Source of the DNA: Nageia nagi
Lineage: Eukaryota; Pinophyta
Length of the DNA: 64,000 bases
Assembly: GCA_050084985.1 (NCBI GenBank)
Contig: JBITNC010000001.1
Span: forward strand, 47,864,001 to 47,928,000
Direction: 5' to 3'
The notes below the pieces were generated by a model. That model had not been told where the DNA came from. It made no database searches and worked only from the letters and a program-made list of their open reading frames with translations. The stretch's first letter is position 1. Every line of letters begins with the position of its first letter. A program made the translations under genes and the position numbers. Positions 34,003-46,863 of this stretch are shown one piece after another.

Positions 34003-34307
34003 TCTTCATATATCCGGAATGCTTTGTTTCCCGGAGGCACTTGTGCTTACTTCGTTTTTTTCCGGAACTTGGTCCTTGCCGAAACCTGACCGCCTTGCCG
34101 ACATCATTTTGTTCCGGAATTCGGTCTTCGCCAAAATATGTCTATCTTATTCTCCGCGACCTCTTCTTTTCATTCCGGAAAGGTTTACTCACGGACTCCG
34201 GCCTTTTATTTATTCCGGAATAGCTCCCGGGGACATTAAGGCGAACTCATGATAATAATTAGAATACCCCGGGACCTTCTTCAAGAATTTTAATGTAGGG
34301 ATCTACA

Positions 34308-34312
34308 GAAAC
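34308..34312. repeat. N1 target-site duplication, right
   Basis: GAAAC, partner of 25662-25666. It is followed by CATATGCAC, the continuation of the copia LTR. Confidence 0.9.
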
Positions 34313-34374
34313 CATATGCACATTGATATCATCATGTTTATAACAATGACAACATTGCTGCATCATACTTTACA
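34313..34374 (-). repeat. Copia 3' LTR, end separated by N1
   Basis: CATATGCACATTGATATCAT continues the LTR exactly where 25666 stops, and aligns with 41631-41693. It ends TTTACA, against CTCAACA in the other LTR. Confidence 0.85.
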
Positions 34375-34386
34375 ATCTCTCCCTTT
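34375..34386 (-). promoter_or_regulatory. Copia polypurine tract
   Basis: AAAGGGAGAGAT on the minus strand, directly before the LTR that starts TGTAAAGT. Classic plus-strand primer position, confirming minus orientation. Confidence 0.8.
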
Positions 34387-34584
34387 AGAATTGTTGGCAA
34401 CACATACGCAAAAACCTATTACTCTTCTCCCCGTTTGATAACAAATACAAAGGGGTGCCTTGGACTCCCACTGATTCCTACACACAATATTTAGGTGTAA
34501 ATTAGTATATAAGAGAAAATAATTATAAAGGACCAAAAAGATAATAAAGTACAAAGTTTCTCCCTTGAGATTGTGCACCTAAAA

Positions 34585-35240
34585 GTTAGTCAATGCCTAG
34601 GTAATGTCACCACTCCCAATTTCTTTTGTAGGTACTCAAAAACTTCCTTGGGTAATGGTTTAGTGAAGATATCCTCTACTTGATCTAATGTGGAAATAAA
34701 TTCCAACTTCACCTCTCATTCTATAACCTTTTCCTTCAAGAAATGGTACTGAATGGCAATGTGTTTTATTTTTGAATGCATGATCGGATTCTTGGAAATA
34801 TTGATTGTACTTGTGTTATCACACACAACTGAAATGGGTTTAGTGATTTTGAATACCTAGATTCTTCATCATAAATGTCATCCACATAACCTATGTACAA
34901 CATGATGTCCTTGCTATGTACTCTACTTTCATTATGGAAAATGATATTGATTCATGTTTCTTGCTATGCTAACCAACAAGATTGTTACCCAAGTAGAATG
35001 GACTACTACTAGTGCTTTTCTTATCATCTACACACCCTACCCAATTTGCACATGAGAAAGCAATGAGTGTGAAATCCTTTCCCTTAGGATACCATAAGCC
35101 ATATTCCATTGTACCTTTGAGGTATCGAAAGATCCTCTTTACTACGATCACATGTGTCTCCTTTGGTTGGCCTAAAATTGTGCAACCATGCACACTACCT
35201 GAAGTATGTCATGTCTAGTACTTGTTTGATATAATATGCT
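34585..35240 (-). pseudogene. Copia RNase H (decayed)
   Basis: The open stretch 34969-35193 reads RIFRYLKGTMEYGLWYPKG, then CANWVGCVDDKKSTS, the start of copia RNase H. Continuation to about 34590 includes the DN-T-S-x-I segment (about 34820) and FLKEKVIE near 34740, ending with LPKEVFEYLQKKLG near 34640. It ends the pol gene about 210 bp before the PPT. Confidence 0.8.
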
Positions 35241-35389
35241 CCTAATCATTGAATTATACATAGTCTAATCCACTTATGGGAATTTTTCATCCTTGCTAAA
35301 CTTGCAACTTATCATCATAGGAGTGCTCATAGGCTTGCAATCCTCCATAGTGAACTTTTTTAGAATCTCCTTTACATACTTGATTTGAG

Positions 35390-36200
35390 AAATAAAAATG
35401 CCATTCTTCAACTGATTAACTTGCAAACCAAGAAAATATGAAATTTAACCTATCATTAAGATATCAAACTCTATTTGCATCTGGTTAGCAAAGTCCTTGT
35501 ATATTTCATCCTCGCTACCTCCAATAATAATAACATCAACATAAACCACAATAATAACTTGATAATTGTTTTTAGATTTAATGTAGAGATTACTATCCAC
35601 CATACCTTTTTTGAAAACTTACTAATGAAGATACACATCAAGCCTAGAGTACCATGTTTGGGGTGCTTATTTTAGATGATAAAGTGTCTTTTTTAGTTTG
35701 CACATAAAGTTTGGGTTCTTTCTTATCTGAAATCTATCTGGCTACTCAATGTAGACTTTCTCTTCAAGCTTTCCATTCAAAAATACTAAGTTTACATCCA
35801 TCTAATAAACTTGAAATTCTTATACATAGCCAAAGCAAGAAACATGAGAATAGCCTCTAATCTAGCCATAAGAGCAAATGTTTCTTCAAAATCAATACCT
35901 TCAACCTAAGCATATCCTTTGAAAACTAACCTTTCTTTATTTCTTATCACTTTTCCATATTCATTAAGCTTGTTACAAAAAACCCACTTGTTGTCAATCA
36001 TATTTTTGTTCTTGGGCCTTAGTACCAACTCCCAAGTTTGATTCTTTTCAATCTAGTCTAACTCCTCATCCATTTCCTTGATCCAACTCTCATCTTGACT
36101 TGCCTCTATAATATTTTTTGGTTCTATACTTGAAATAAGGGAACATATTCTTTTTGTTCTTCTCCTTATTTGAACTCTAGTATCTGAATCTTCAATTATT
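35390..36200 (-). pseudogene. Copia reverse transcriptase (decayed)
   Basis: Segments ARLEAILMFLALAMYKNF (about 35850) and LNGKLEEKVYIE (about 35770) are RT motifs of copia. The catalytic YVDD reads YVDV at 35532-35543 (second Asp to Val), so the enzyme would be dead. Several in-frame stops. Confidence 0.8.
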
Positions 36201-36429
36201 TATTCACTTGAATGATCCTTTTTCCATTTACCTATTTTGTGTTTCTAGTTTCTTTCCATTTTTGAATCACTATGTGAGTCACCAGAGCCACTCTTTGGTT
36301 TCTTTTTTGATTTTTGCTCTACCTCATCTGCCTCAATGTATTCTTGATAAAATGGAAAATTTTCATCATTGCCTTTTTGGGGTATTCACATCTTATCAAT
36401 ATTAACATCTGTACTCTTAATAATTTTCT

Positions 36430-37500
36430 AGAGTCTTTTATTGTAACACTCACAAGCCTTGGTTTTTATTGAATAACCAAGGAATATACCTTTATCCACT
36501 CTATTATTGAACTTGCCAAGATTTTTTTCCATCCTCTTGATGTAGCACTTACTCCCTAATACTTGTAAGTATCTTGCTTTTTTTAATCCATAACTCATAG
36601 GGTGTCTTATTATCATGGGGCCTCAACATACACTTGTTCTAAATATAAACTACCATGTGGACTACTTCTTTCCAAAATCTATCAACTATGTTGCTTTCTA
36701 TCAACATTGTTCATGCCATTTCTTGAACTAACCTATTCTTTCTTTCTACCACACCATTTTGTTGAGGTATCCTTGCTGTAGAAAGTTATATCTTAATACC
36801 ATACTTGTGATAAAAATCATTGAAATCATATGAAATAAAATCACCTCCTCTATCTTATCTCAAACATTTGATCCTCCTCCCAACCTAATTTTTGGCTTGA
36901 TTCTTGAAGGTCTCAAAATTTTCAAGTGCTTTTGACTTGTGTTTCAAAAGTAATATCCATGTCATCCTAGAATAATCATCTATGCATAACATAAAGTACT
37001 TATCTTCATTTATATTTTGCTTCTTCATAGGATCACATAAATCAGTATGAATAAGCTCTAGGGGTTTGTTAGAATAATACTCCTATGTCTTGAAAGTGGA
37101 TCTAGTGAGCTGAGCCTTTTGATATGAAGAACAAATACTATTTGGTGGTTTCCTGATACTTAGAATATCTCAAATTATCTCCTTCAAATTTATTTTGACT
37201 AAGTTATCAAAGTTGATGTGTCTGATCCTCTTATGCTAAAGCCAATCTTCATCCTCCTTTTTGAGCAAGCATGATCCATCTAAATTCTTTGTTAATGTAT
37301 ACAGATTTTTGAAATTCCTTGTGCCAACTACTACTAATTTCCCATTATTTGCTTATCTAATTTTGCACCTTTACTTTTTAAAAATCACATCATGACCTTT
37401 ATCATAAATCTAACTTACACTCACTAAGTTATATTTTAGACCAATCACAAATAAAACCTCTTTTGATATGATTTTAGCATTACTTATATTCACTATGCCT
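36430..37500 (-). pseudogene. Copia integrase (decayed)
   Basis: The core segment PQQNGVVERKNRLVQEMA lies at about 36715-36770. A TPYELW segment and the open stretch 36428-36616 (VLGSKCYIKRMEKNLGKF, then GIFLGYS) form the C-terminal part that precedes RT in copia. Stops occur, for example TAG in NKCM region near 36640. HHCC zinc region is poorly preserved. Confidence 0.75.
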
Positions 37501-37559
37501 TTATCGACTATCTTTGCTCACTCATTGTTCTCAAATTTGATCGAACCTCCTTCATATTG

Positions 37560-37640
37560 TTGCAACTTTTGAAATTTTTGTTTATCATCTGTCATATGAC
37601 TTGAGCATCTACTATCTAGTATCCATAGAGCTAGTTTATC
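37560..37640 (-). pseudogene. Copia protease active-site region
   Basis: LWILDSRCSSHMTDDK at 37581-37630 corresponds to the usual LDSGCSxHMTGDK. The Gly of D-S-G is now Arg, which should abolish activity. It lies between gag and integrase, as expected. Confidence 0.75.
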
Positions 37641-37699
37641 TTATGTTTTAAAAGCTATTTGTACTATCAAGTATTCCTTTTCTTCTTTTGAGTTTTCCT

Positions 37700-39560
37700 T
37701 ATTTTTCTATTTTTTCTTGATACCTATCTTGTTTTCCTGTATTGTATCTTCCTGTTTGGTTTGTTGTACCTATCTCTCTAAAATCTTTCTATTTTGTCTC
37801 ATGCCCTGTGATTGAAAAGGTCTTCACTAAAATTGATTAGAAGAGAATGTACTCTCATATTTTCTTGCAATGTGACCATAGTTGTGATATTTATAACATT
37901 GTATAGCATAATCCATAAATGGTGCAAATGTGTTTCTAATTGAGAAGTTTCTTGGATTTATATTATATTTGTACTCAAAGATTCTATGTCCATACCCATT
38001 GCACTTAAAATAATAACCAGAAAAGGATTGAGTGAATTTAGGTTGTGGACTTTGCCACATTGCAGTAGGTGCCAAAAATCTTCTTCTCCTTTGATGTGCT
38101 ACATGTGTGAATCCATTATTGTCCATATTCCTATCATTTCTAGCAGTATTATTTTGCCTTGCATAAGATGGTTTTGCTTGTTTTACCAATTTCTTTTCTT
38201 CCTCAATTTCTAAATTTTTATCCACATCTTTGGATGTTTTTCATTCTTAAAAAATAGACTAAATTTAATATTTGGTGATCTTTGGCTCTTCAACATTTCA
38301 TCTAACTTTAAGGATCCTCCATCAAGTTTATGATACCCACTAACCTTATGACTCATCTCTTTCAGTTGAAGACTCAAACTTGTAATCTTTGCTTCAAATT
38401 TGCTATAGTACTCAACTTTGGTAGTGAGCTATTCTTCAATATCCTCTATTATTTTTCACATTTATTCTACCTGTACTTTTGAGCTTATAATGATTTCATT
38501 TTCATCATCAATTTTTTGAGAAGTTTTTCTATGGTTTTTCCTTTTTATCTCTAATCATTCTCCTTATGGATTGACTTTTGCTTCAATTTCTTTTTCCAAT
38601 TTTTATTTCATTTCTAGTTTTATCTCTTCAAATTCCATGAAGAGAGCTTTAGCAAACTCTTCTTCCAGGTCTTGATTTGAGTTGGCTTCTGATGAACTAA
38701 TGTTCTTGGAAATAAAGCTTTTCATCATCATCTTGGTTCTTTTCTTTATGCAAATATTTTGCTACAAAATGCCCTACACCTCCACAATTGAAACATTTAA
38801 AAGGTAATTTCCCTTTGTATTTTTATTTTTCCTTTTTTGAGCTTTCTAACAAAGTGTGCTTCCAATTCATTTGAAGATCTTTCTTCTTGTGATCCTTATT
38901 TTTCTTTTCTTTAAAAGTAGCTTTCCTATCTATGGATTTGGACTTGCCTATTCTCATTTCATAGGCTATTAGTGAATCATGCATTTTATCCATACTAAAA
39001 GCATTTAAATCTTTTGATTATTCTATAGCAAAAAATTTTGAATCTAATCTTTAAGGAGGTGAATGTAATACCTTTTTCACAATGATTGAGTCTTCAATCT
39101 TTTCTCCAAGGCCTCTAATTGCATTGATCATTTCATTGACCCTCATCATGTATGCTTCTATATATTCATATTCATTCATATTTAAACTCTCAAATTACAC
39201 TTGATAAGTTTGAAGCTTATCCTCCTTTATCTTCATGTCTCTCTCATGAATACTTTTTAGTTTATCTCATATTTCCTTTGCTAACTCATAGTTCATCACT
39301 TTTACTAGCTCTATCTACTAATCCACCCATGATGGCATTATTAGCCTTTGATTTATTTTTATATTCCTTCTTATCCATTTCATCTATAATAGGAGTGAAG
39401 GGTGTGTGTATGGCCATTTTTTGTGGCCTCCCAAATCTCGTATCTCAAGGCACTAAGATAAGTCTGCATCATGACTCTCCAAAATGAATAGTTAGTGTTG
39501 TCAAATAATAGAGATTTATTTAAAGATAACTCTTCATCTAAAGCCATTATGTCACATCTA
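37700..39560 (-). pseudogene. gag: Copia gag (decayed)
   Basis: The N-terminal part (about 39410-39490) reads SFWRVMMQTYLSALRYEIWE, the conserved start of copia Gag. A zinc knuckle at about 38755-38800 reads CFNCGGVGHFVAKY, its fourth Cys turned into Tyr. Two more knuckle-like segments lie in the open stretch 37827-38225: FKCNGYGHRIFEY and CYKYHNYGHIARKY, each missing one Cys through a G-to-A change. Coiled-coil-like and Lys/Glu-rich stretches lie between. Confidence 0.75.
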
Positions 39561-39591
39561 ATATCTCCCTATATTATTAAGCTAAAATAGG

Positions 39592-39608
39592 AACCTAATC
39601 TAATACCA
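39592..39608 (-). promoter_or_regulatory. Copia primer-binding site
   Basis: On the minus strand TGGTATTAGATTAGG starts two bases after the LTR. It is a near match to TGGTATCAGAGC, complementary to the 3' end of initiator methionine tRNA, the usual primer in plant copia elements. Confidence 0.75.
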
Positions 39609-39610
39609 AT

Positions 39611-41693
39611 TATTGAACTTCATGTGACACTAAGAGGGGGTTGAATCAATGTGTCAAAAAACTAAATACAATTTTTTTCACTTTTGAAATCAAGGTGATG
39701 TAAAATTGAAATCAAATGAGCAAGCAAATCAAAAAATAAAACATAGCATAAGATGTAATAAGGTTCAATAGTTTGGCTACATCCCCAAAAATAACTACTT
39801 GGACTCCAATCCAAATCTAGCCATAAAAATGTTACAATATTTTGTAGCACCCACTGCAAGGAATAGCATCAACTACCCTATCATTCTACAACACCAACTA
39901 TAAGGAGCATTGAATCCTCTCAACAAGCACCTACTTAATGAACTCAAATAAATAAGATAAAGGATTGATTACAATTCAGATAGGATCTTGAATGATCTAG
40001 CTCAAAACACTACCTCTAGTCACTCTTCTATTTGCTCACTTCATCTCTTCAATACTCCACACACACTCTCAATTATTTCTACACTCACACTTGTCCAAAA
40101 AAAAAATAAATAAAATAGATTTGTAACACCTAAAATATTGATCATTGCCTTATCATAAAGAAAAACTATAACTTGTTACTAATAAGATGCTCTTGACTCA
40201 TTGCATATGCTACTCTATGAAGATGAGACCCAATACCATGCACACAAGTAAACTAACTAGCAAACTGTGCATATTAAAAAACCTTTTAAGCATTGACACA
40301 ATTTTGAATATCAAGAGACTAGATCAGTTACTTCTTCAATCTATAACATCTTTTTTTTTTTGGTACACCAAGAATGTATCATTTATTCATTTCCTTGCTA
40401 CACACCCAAAAACAAAAATTACATAGCTCACACTTCTTTTATTTTGTTGGCCAATATATCTTCTATTTTTCTCTTCACACCACTCATGGGTTCTTTAAAA
40501 ATTTCCTTAGCAATAATCAATGTTTGTGTTTTTATATTTCTCTACTATACATTCCATATATTTTTCATTTATCTATAATAGCTGATTTAATATGCCACAT
40601 GTCATAAAATAAAAGGAGCATTTCATCAAATAATACCCAATATTCCTTTTTGCTTGTCACTAAAATCCATTTGGATATTTCATCAAACACATTGCAACCC
40701 TATGTAGTGTAAGAATTAATTAAATTTTTTCATACAAAATCCAAAGGCATTTCATCAAACAATGCATATGCCAAAGCTAAGAAAATTGGAAAAAAAAGCT
40801 CTGGAGGCATTTTTGACGAGCCATAACTTCTTACTAGGTGCATGGTTTAACACAAAATTTGGACCATGCATTCTTCATAAAACCAAGTATATTATATCCA
40901 CAATTTTAAGGTCTAAATCCTCATAGGTTATACAAAACACTTCTTGCAAAGTGGCCTCTAACAAATATTTCACAAGCATTTTGTCAAACACTTCACATGC
41001 TTAGTTTTGTGCACATTTATATTTTTTATACTTCAAGGCATTTCTAGAAAAATTTCAAAACGACATAGTTTCTAATCTCACCAAGTTATACATGTAAAAA
41101 ATTTAAAATTCCAAATTTAAAGACTTCAAGATCCTAAAAAAACCAACCAACTATTTCCATGACAACCAAAAATCATGCTCAAAACTACGAAAAGTTACAA
41201 AGTTGCATTTTGTGGCTTGCACCATTTCTGCTTTGATCACCTCCTTGATCTAAAATTTTGACCACATCATTTTAGTATATACTATTATATATGATTTAAA
41301 TTTCAGCCACTGACTCATCATCGTTTGCTTGTAATTTAACTTTCATGAAGCCGATTTCACCCAAATTTTTGATTGCTCCAAAATCCACAAAGAGTGCATG
41401 AAATCAAATCGAAATAGAATCTGACCATTCTAATGCTACACATAACCTTTTTATCATCCCAAAAATTGATCCAAAGCATCTTTGGCCATTTTCTACCTTC
41501 CATTTACGTTTTGGCCCCCTTGATAGCTTTTGGTACCTCATGATAACTTTTGGTCCTTTTATTATTTTTATGTTTGACAACTTTGCAAATCTTTTCGATG
41601 CCATTCCTTTGACATGTGCAACTATGGGAACCATATGCACACTAATATAATCATGTTGACAATAATTAAAACATCATTGCACATTACTCAACA
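39611..41693 (-). repeat. Copia 5' LTR
   Basis: 2083 bp, intact length, bounded by the PBS on the left and the ATATG target duplication on the right. Short reading frames at 40360-40607 also occur in the other LTR and are not genes. Confidence 0.9.
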
Positions 41694-42245
41694 ATATGGT
41701 ACTAGTTAAGAAATTCATTGGGAAGATTCAAATATGCATAGACTTTAGAGATCTAAATAAATTATGTCCTAAAGATGACTTTCCCCTACCAAATATAGAT
41801 AGCTTATTTGATTCAACTGTAAGACATAAAATGTTGTCACTCATGGATGGATTTTTAGGATATAATCAAATTAAAGTGGCATCTGAAGACCAACATAAAA
41901 TTGCATTTATAACACCTTAGGGAACATTCTATTAGAAAATAATGCCTTTTGAATTGAAAAATATTGGAGCTACCTATCAAAGAGCCATAACATACATCTT
42001 CCATGATTACATGCATGGCATTGTATAAGATTACATGGATTATGTATTGGCTAAATCAAAAATATAAGAAGATAATCCTAAATTGCTCATTAAAATACTT
42101 GATCAATTATTAGAACATAAAATCTAATTGAACTCAAAGAAATATGTTTTTGGGGTAACATCTGAGAAATTATTAGGTTTCATCATTTCTAGGTGAGGAA
42201 TTGAAATAGATCCTAACAATATAAAAGCAATAACAAATATGTCAC
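41694..42245 (+). pseudogene. T2 reverse transcriptase, middle part
   Basis: Follows directly from 23657 once the copia element is removed. It carries ICIDFRDLNKLCPKDDF and LMDGFLGYNQIKVASED. The catalytic YVDD is changed to YMDY at 42032-42043 (second Asp GAT to TAT). A stop replaces Trp of PWGTF near 41919. It ends at the GTCAC target duplication of G-old and continues at 58936. Confidence 0.85.
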
Positions 42246-43933
42246 TATTGATCAGTATAGCGTAACCTCAAAAGGTTTGATTTGGTTGTATTCTCCATTG
42301 CCTGCAATAGTAGGTTCCTTGAATGAGTAGAAGGTGGTGGGGATGCACTTGTGTTGGTTTTCTACTCAATCTCCAATTTATAGGCTAGTTCCTATCTATA
42401 TTCAAGGTTAAAAGTAACAAGAAAGGAATGAAAGGATAAAAAGTTACAAAATAAAAGAGAGCTAAAATAAGAAATTTACAACTTGAGCACTGCAGCATAG
42501 CTAGCAATCCATAGCCAAGATTAAGAATAGCAAACTATCTTGCACTTGGGGTCTTGCAATCACAATACATAGCCATAATTTGAAGAAAACATTTCACATA
42601 TAACATCTATAAAAGTAATAAATAACCACTTTGTTGCAAGAGGGTAAAGCATTGTCTATTTGTATTATCATATGTGAATAGATCTTATAGATTTGGGTAA
42701 ATTTGCTAAAATGTCTGACCTTTTTGATCTCTAAAAGTTAGCTATTTATACAACTTTCCCCCTTTCTTGGGTGTTTGGATTTTATTAATATACATAATTT
42801 CTAGCATTGAATGAAATAAATAAAATAACACTATTTACATAAATACAATTGTGTTAGATTACATAGTGAATAAGTACCAACCACATGACTATCTAGGAAT
42901 TTATAATTTTTGAACAGCCATGTCCATATAGTTGCAATCCTTTTGACATGTCGTTGACTACTCCTTCTTTGACCCTATAGCTAATTAAAGATAGCACTAT
43001 AGCTATCTGAGTAATTATTTGACTACAAATTGATGGGTACAATATGGTACTATGCTTTATCAGTTGCTATCTACTTCTTTGCAATCTTTATAATCTTTAT
43101 TATAGATGTTAATAATTAGAGTAATAGTGGCTAATAGACATTATATTAACTTGGTTTAAGAAGAAACTACCATTATTATGTAAAAATGAGTTGGTTTCAA
43201 CACATTAATAGGGCCCCAAGTGTCAAACACTTAGGATAAAGTGGACTTAGATGTTCCTTCTTATGCATTACTCTTACGTTTGCTTGGCGGGTTCTATGTT
43301 CTTCATTTGAACTTTGTTGATGCTCTAGCTCTTTTGGAACCTATTGATTTCAATAAAAAATTATGATATCATCTCTTAGAATTGGTAGTCTCTATTGATA
43401 ATTTGGCTCTTTTGGGACCCCATTGATTTCAATAAAAAATCATGACATAATCTCTCAAAATTGGCAAGCTCTATTGATAATCTAGCTCTTTCAGGACTTG
43501 TTGATTTTATTCAAAAACTATAATGTCATCACTCAAAATCGATGGGATTTATTTGATGCCTTGGGTCTGAATTTATACAACTCTTGGATACTTGTATTAA
43601 TAATTCTCAAACATTCTTATTTACATAACTCTTGGGTACTCTAAAAAAATAACATAATTCTAGGGTATTCTTATTTACAATTCTTGACACTCTAAGAGAA
43701 AGAAATGAGAAGAGGAAGAATTGATAAAATTGAAAGAATACAAAAATTTACAACTCACAGAGACTCAAAGAAAATAACATCACTTCTAAACACTCTTATT
43801 TACATAACTCTTGGGCACTTTTATAGATAGAAAATAGCTCTTGGATACTCTTACTTATAAAACTCCTAGGAATAAAAGAATAAAGAATAGTTTTTAATTA
43901 CCTTGATTTAGAGTGTAATTCTAAAATAATACA
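42246..43933 (-). repeat. G-old 3' LTR
   Basis: 1688 bp, bounded by GTCAC and by the interior end. TATA box TATAAATA on the minus strand at 42743-42750. Three repeats of about 80-95 bp at 43310-43560 each contain a TGATATCA-type remnant of the U3 site array. Confidence 0.9.
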
Positions 43934-45447
43934 ATTTTTTGGTGGCTCTTTAGGGTCTCTTCTTGCTGGATAATGGAACCCTCTACTTGCTACTTACATT
44001 GCTCAAAGGTGAACTTGGTAGAGGTCTTAGCTATTGGAATTAGCTCTATCGAGAGGAATGGGTGTATCCTTTTATTTAGATCATTAATATCTTTATAGTC
44101 AATATATGATAAGATATATAATGTCTTAATCTTCACTATATCTACTTTAAACCCTACCAGAACATTATCTAGCCTTCTATCATGCAAAAATCTTGTAATT
44201 GCTTCCTAAGCCAACTCATTTAGTTTTTGTAAGTCTAAGATTTGCTTTTTGGAAAAGAACTATTCAAGAAACTAAGTGGTATTAGCTACCCAACTGGTAG
44301 CACTACCTTGTACATTTTGTTCTTCCCATAATTTGGGAGCCTTCATCTCAATCAAAGAATTAAAGAATTTGTTAATGAATCCTAGCTTTATTATGAGCTG
44401 ATGCTTATCAATATCTATATTAAACACCAAATTTTGGAGTTCACAAATATCTTGGATCCTCCTTAGATACAACTATCTTGGTTTGGGAGTGATCACTACT
44501 ATGTCTTTTTTAATTAAGACCCTTAAATAGACCTACATTCTTTCTAAAACTATCTTAGGTGTATCTAGAGCTAGCTTATGGAGAGCAATTTGAATGTGTA
44601 ACTCCTTGATTACTTGTATTATTTCTTCCTTTAGCAGTTACAAGTGTGATAATGTTATCATTCTATCTCTGATTTTCTCCACCAAGGATTTTTTAAAATT
44701 CTTTATGAGCAATAACAACTTTGAATTATCATCAGATAAAACTTTATTTATTGCAATGATAGTTTGTAGCTTGAACTCAACCTACTTGACCTTTTGAGTA
44801 TCAATGATTGTAGCTTAAACTTTGAGATCTTGTATTATTTGATTTGTGGGGTCTAGCTTAGCTTTTATTATTGTTATGCTTTTGTCAAACTCTGACTTCT
44901 ACTTATCAAGATTTGCAATCAAGTCTTTATTTTCATTCTACAACCCAACTACTATTTTGTCCTTAAAGGAGAAGTCTTTCTTATGTTGATCTATTTTCTT
45001 GTTCAATTTTTCCATCTTGGTCTCCATTACCTAAAGACTTTTTCCAGTTACCATTGAAGTATTCACTAGGAATCTTGATTGTTCAATTACTAGTGTACTC
45101 TGGATATTTACATCTATTATAGCCATGAGAGTAATATCTAGTTTCCCTTCTTTAAAAGGAATCTATGCTATTTTAATATCTCCTATTTCTATTACCTTGC
45201 TCAAAATTCTTGATTGTTACTCATAGAGCATAAGAGATTTATTAACAAAATTTTCCCAATCAATGGGATCTACAATTTGTGTAGAAAAAATTGATTTTAT
45301 TTCCTCTTGTGAGGTTGTTGGAATCAAAGAATAGGGAGTAGTAATTCCACATGAAGTAGATGTCTCAACTTGTTGGGTAGGATGTGACTACCGGGTAGGT
45401 GTCAAGTCTTGAACTTCTCTTTCTTGCTTTGCCTCTTCCATGACCTT
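43934..45447 (-). pseudogene. G-old ORF2 homologue, C-terminal part, duplicate (unit A)
   Basis: Duplicate of 46864-48371. 44272-44472 is open: YLRRIQDICELQNLVFNIDI, then FINKFFNSLIEMKAPK (44353-44460 spans the part matching N1 RIQNTDDVDTLL and FVKFFDSL). No N-terminal part, because the upstream DNA here is the truncated LTR. It ends at the outer 3' LTR. Confidence 0.6.
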
Positions 45448-45453
45448 AACTCA

Positions 45454-46863
45454 CAATCCATAGCCAAGATTATGAATAGTAAACTATTTCACACTTGGGG
45501 TCTTGTAATCATAATACATAGCCACAATTTGAAGAGAACATTTCACACATAACATCTACAAAAGCAATAAATAGCCACTTTGTTACAAGAGGGCAAATCA
45601 TTGTCTATTTGTATTATCATATCTAAATAGATCTTACAAATTTGGGCAAATTTACTAAAGTGTCCAACCTTTTTTATCTCTAAAAGTTAGCTATTTATAC
45701 TTCCCCCCTTTCGTAGGTGGTTGGGATTCATTAATATACATAATTACTAGCATTGAATGAAATAACTAAAATAACACTATTTACATAAATACTACAACTA
45801 TGTTAGATTACATAATGAATAAGTACCAACAAGATGACTATGTAGGAATTTACAATTTCTGAATAGCCATGTCCATAGAGACAATCCTTCTAACATGTTG
45901 TTGACTACTCCTTCTTTGACCCTATAGCTGATTGAAGATATCACTATAGCTATTTGAGTAATTATTTGATTATAAATTGATGGGTACAATTTGGTACTAT
46001 GCTCTATTAGCTGCTATCTACTTCTCTACAATCTTTATAATCTCTACTGTAGATGTTAGTAATAAGAGTAATGGTGGTTGATAAACATTATTTGAACTTG
46101 GTTCAAGAAGAAATTGGCACTATTATGTGGAAATAACTTGGTTTCGATACAATAATAGGGTCCCAGGGGTCAAACACTTAGGATAAAATGGACCTAGATG
46201 TTCCTTCTTATGCATTACTCTTACCTTTGCTTGGCGGGTTCTATGTTCTTCTCTAGGCTTTATTGATGATCTAGCTCTTCTAGGACCTGCTAATTTCAAT
46301 CAAAAATTATGACATCATATCTCAAAATTTGAGGTATCTATTGATAATTTGGCTCTTTTGGGATCTGCTAATTTTAATAAAAAATCATGATATCATCTCT
46401 CAAAATTGGCAAGCTTTATTGATAATCTAGCTCTTTCGAGACTCATTGATTTCAATCAAAAACTATGATGTCATCAATCATAATTGATGGGCTTTGTTTG
46501 ATGTTTTGTATCTAAATTTATACAACTCTTGGATATGTGTGTCAACAATTCTCAAACATTCTTATTTACATAACTCTTGGGTACTCTAAGAAAATATCAT
46601 AACTCCTGGGTATTCTTATTTACAATTCCTAACACTCTAAAAGAAAGAAATGAGAAGAGAAGAAATTGACAAGAATGAAAGAATACAAGAATTTACAACT
46701 CATGGAGACTCTAAAAAAATAACATCACTCTACATAACTCCCAAGTACTCTTATAAATAGGAAATAACTCATGGATACTCTTACTCATAAAACTCTCGAG
46801 CATAAAAGAATAAAGAATAGTTTTGAATTACCCTGATTCAAAATATAATTCTAAAAGAATACA
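45454..46863 (-). repeat. G-old third, truncated LTR copy
   Basis: Matches 42506-43933, lacking the first 260 bp of the LTR. Part of the tandem duplication. TATA box at 45692-45699 and TGACATCA, TGATATCA and TGATGTCA sites near 46307, 46384 and 46465 are kept. Confidence 0.9.

Larger units (their letters stand above)
25667..34307 (-). mobile_element. N1: young pol-less Ty3/gypsy element with Gag and a second long gene
   Basis: 8641 bp. LTRs are 25667-27241 (1575 bp) and 32759-34307 (1549 bp). Target duplication GAAAC lies at 25662-25666 and 34308-34312. About 16 substitutions separate the LTRs by hand alignment, all transitions, roughly 1%. Genes read on the minus strand: Gag next to the 5' LTR, then ORF2. 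No protease, RT, RNase H or integrase motif was found in the 5.5-kb interior, so movement would need enzymes from a relative. It is much GC-richer than its surroundings because it is young, not because it is foreign: G-old is a decayed relative. Confidence 0.9.
32759..34307 (-). repeat. N1 5' LTR
   Basis: Starts TGTAGATCCC and ends CAATCAACA on the minus strand. It holds the U3 array of TGACGTCA-like motifs (33621-34002), a TATA box (33324-33331), AATAAA at 33312-33317 and two 28-bp repeats in R/U5 (32933-32990). One 28-bp unit fewer than the other LTR. Confidence 0.95.
23658..41693 (-). mobile_element. Ty1/copia retrotransposon, minus strand, interrupted by N1
   Basis: LTR 2 (5' in element sense) is 39611-41693. 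LTR 1 is 23658-25666 plus 34313-34374, about 2.07 and 2.08 kb. The ends are TGTTGAGT...CAATA on the minus strand. Target duplication ATATG lies at 23653-23657 and 41694-41698. The PBS is next to LTR 2 and the PPT next to LTR 1. Internal order on the minus strand: gag, protease, integrase, RT, RNase H, the copia order. All genes carry stops. The element sits inside RT of T2 and was later hit by N1 in its left LTR. Confidence 0.9.

Noticed and set aside
25667-34307. GC-rich island with long frames as a host gene cluster or horizontally acquired DNA
   Set aside because: Flanked by LTRs and a 5-bp target duplication; content has a decayed relative in the same window.
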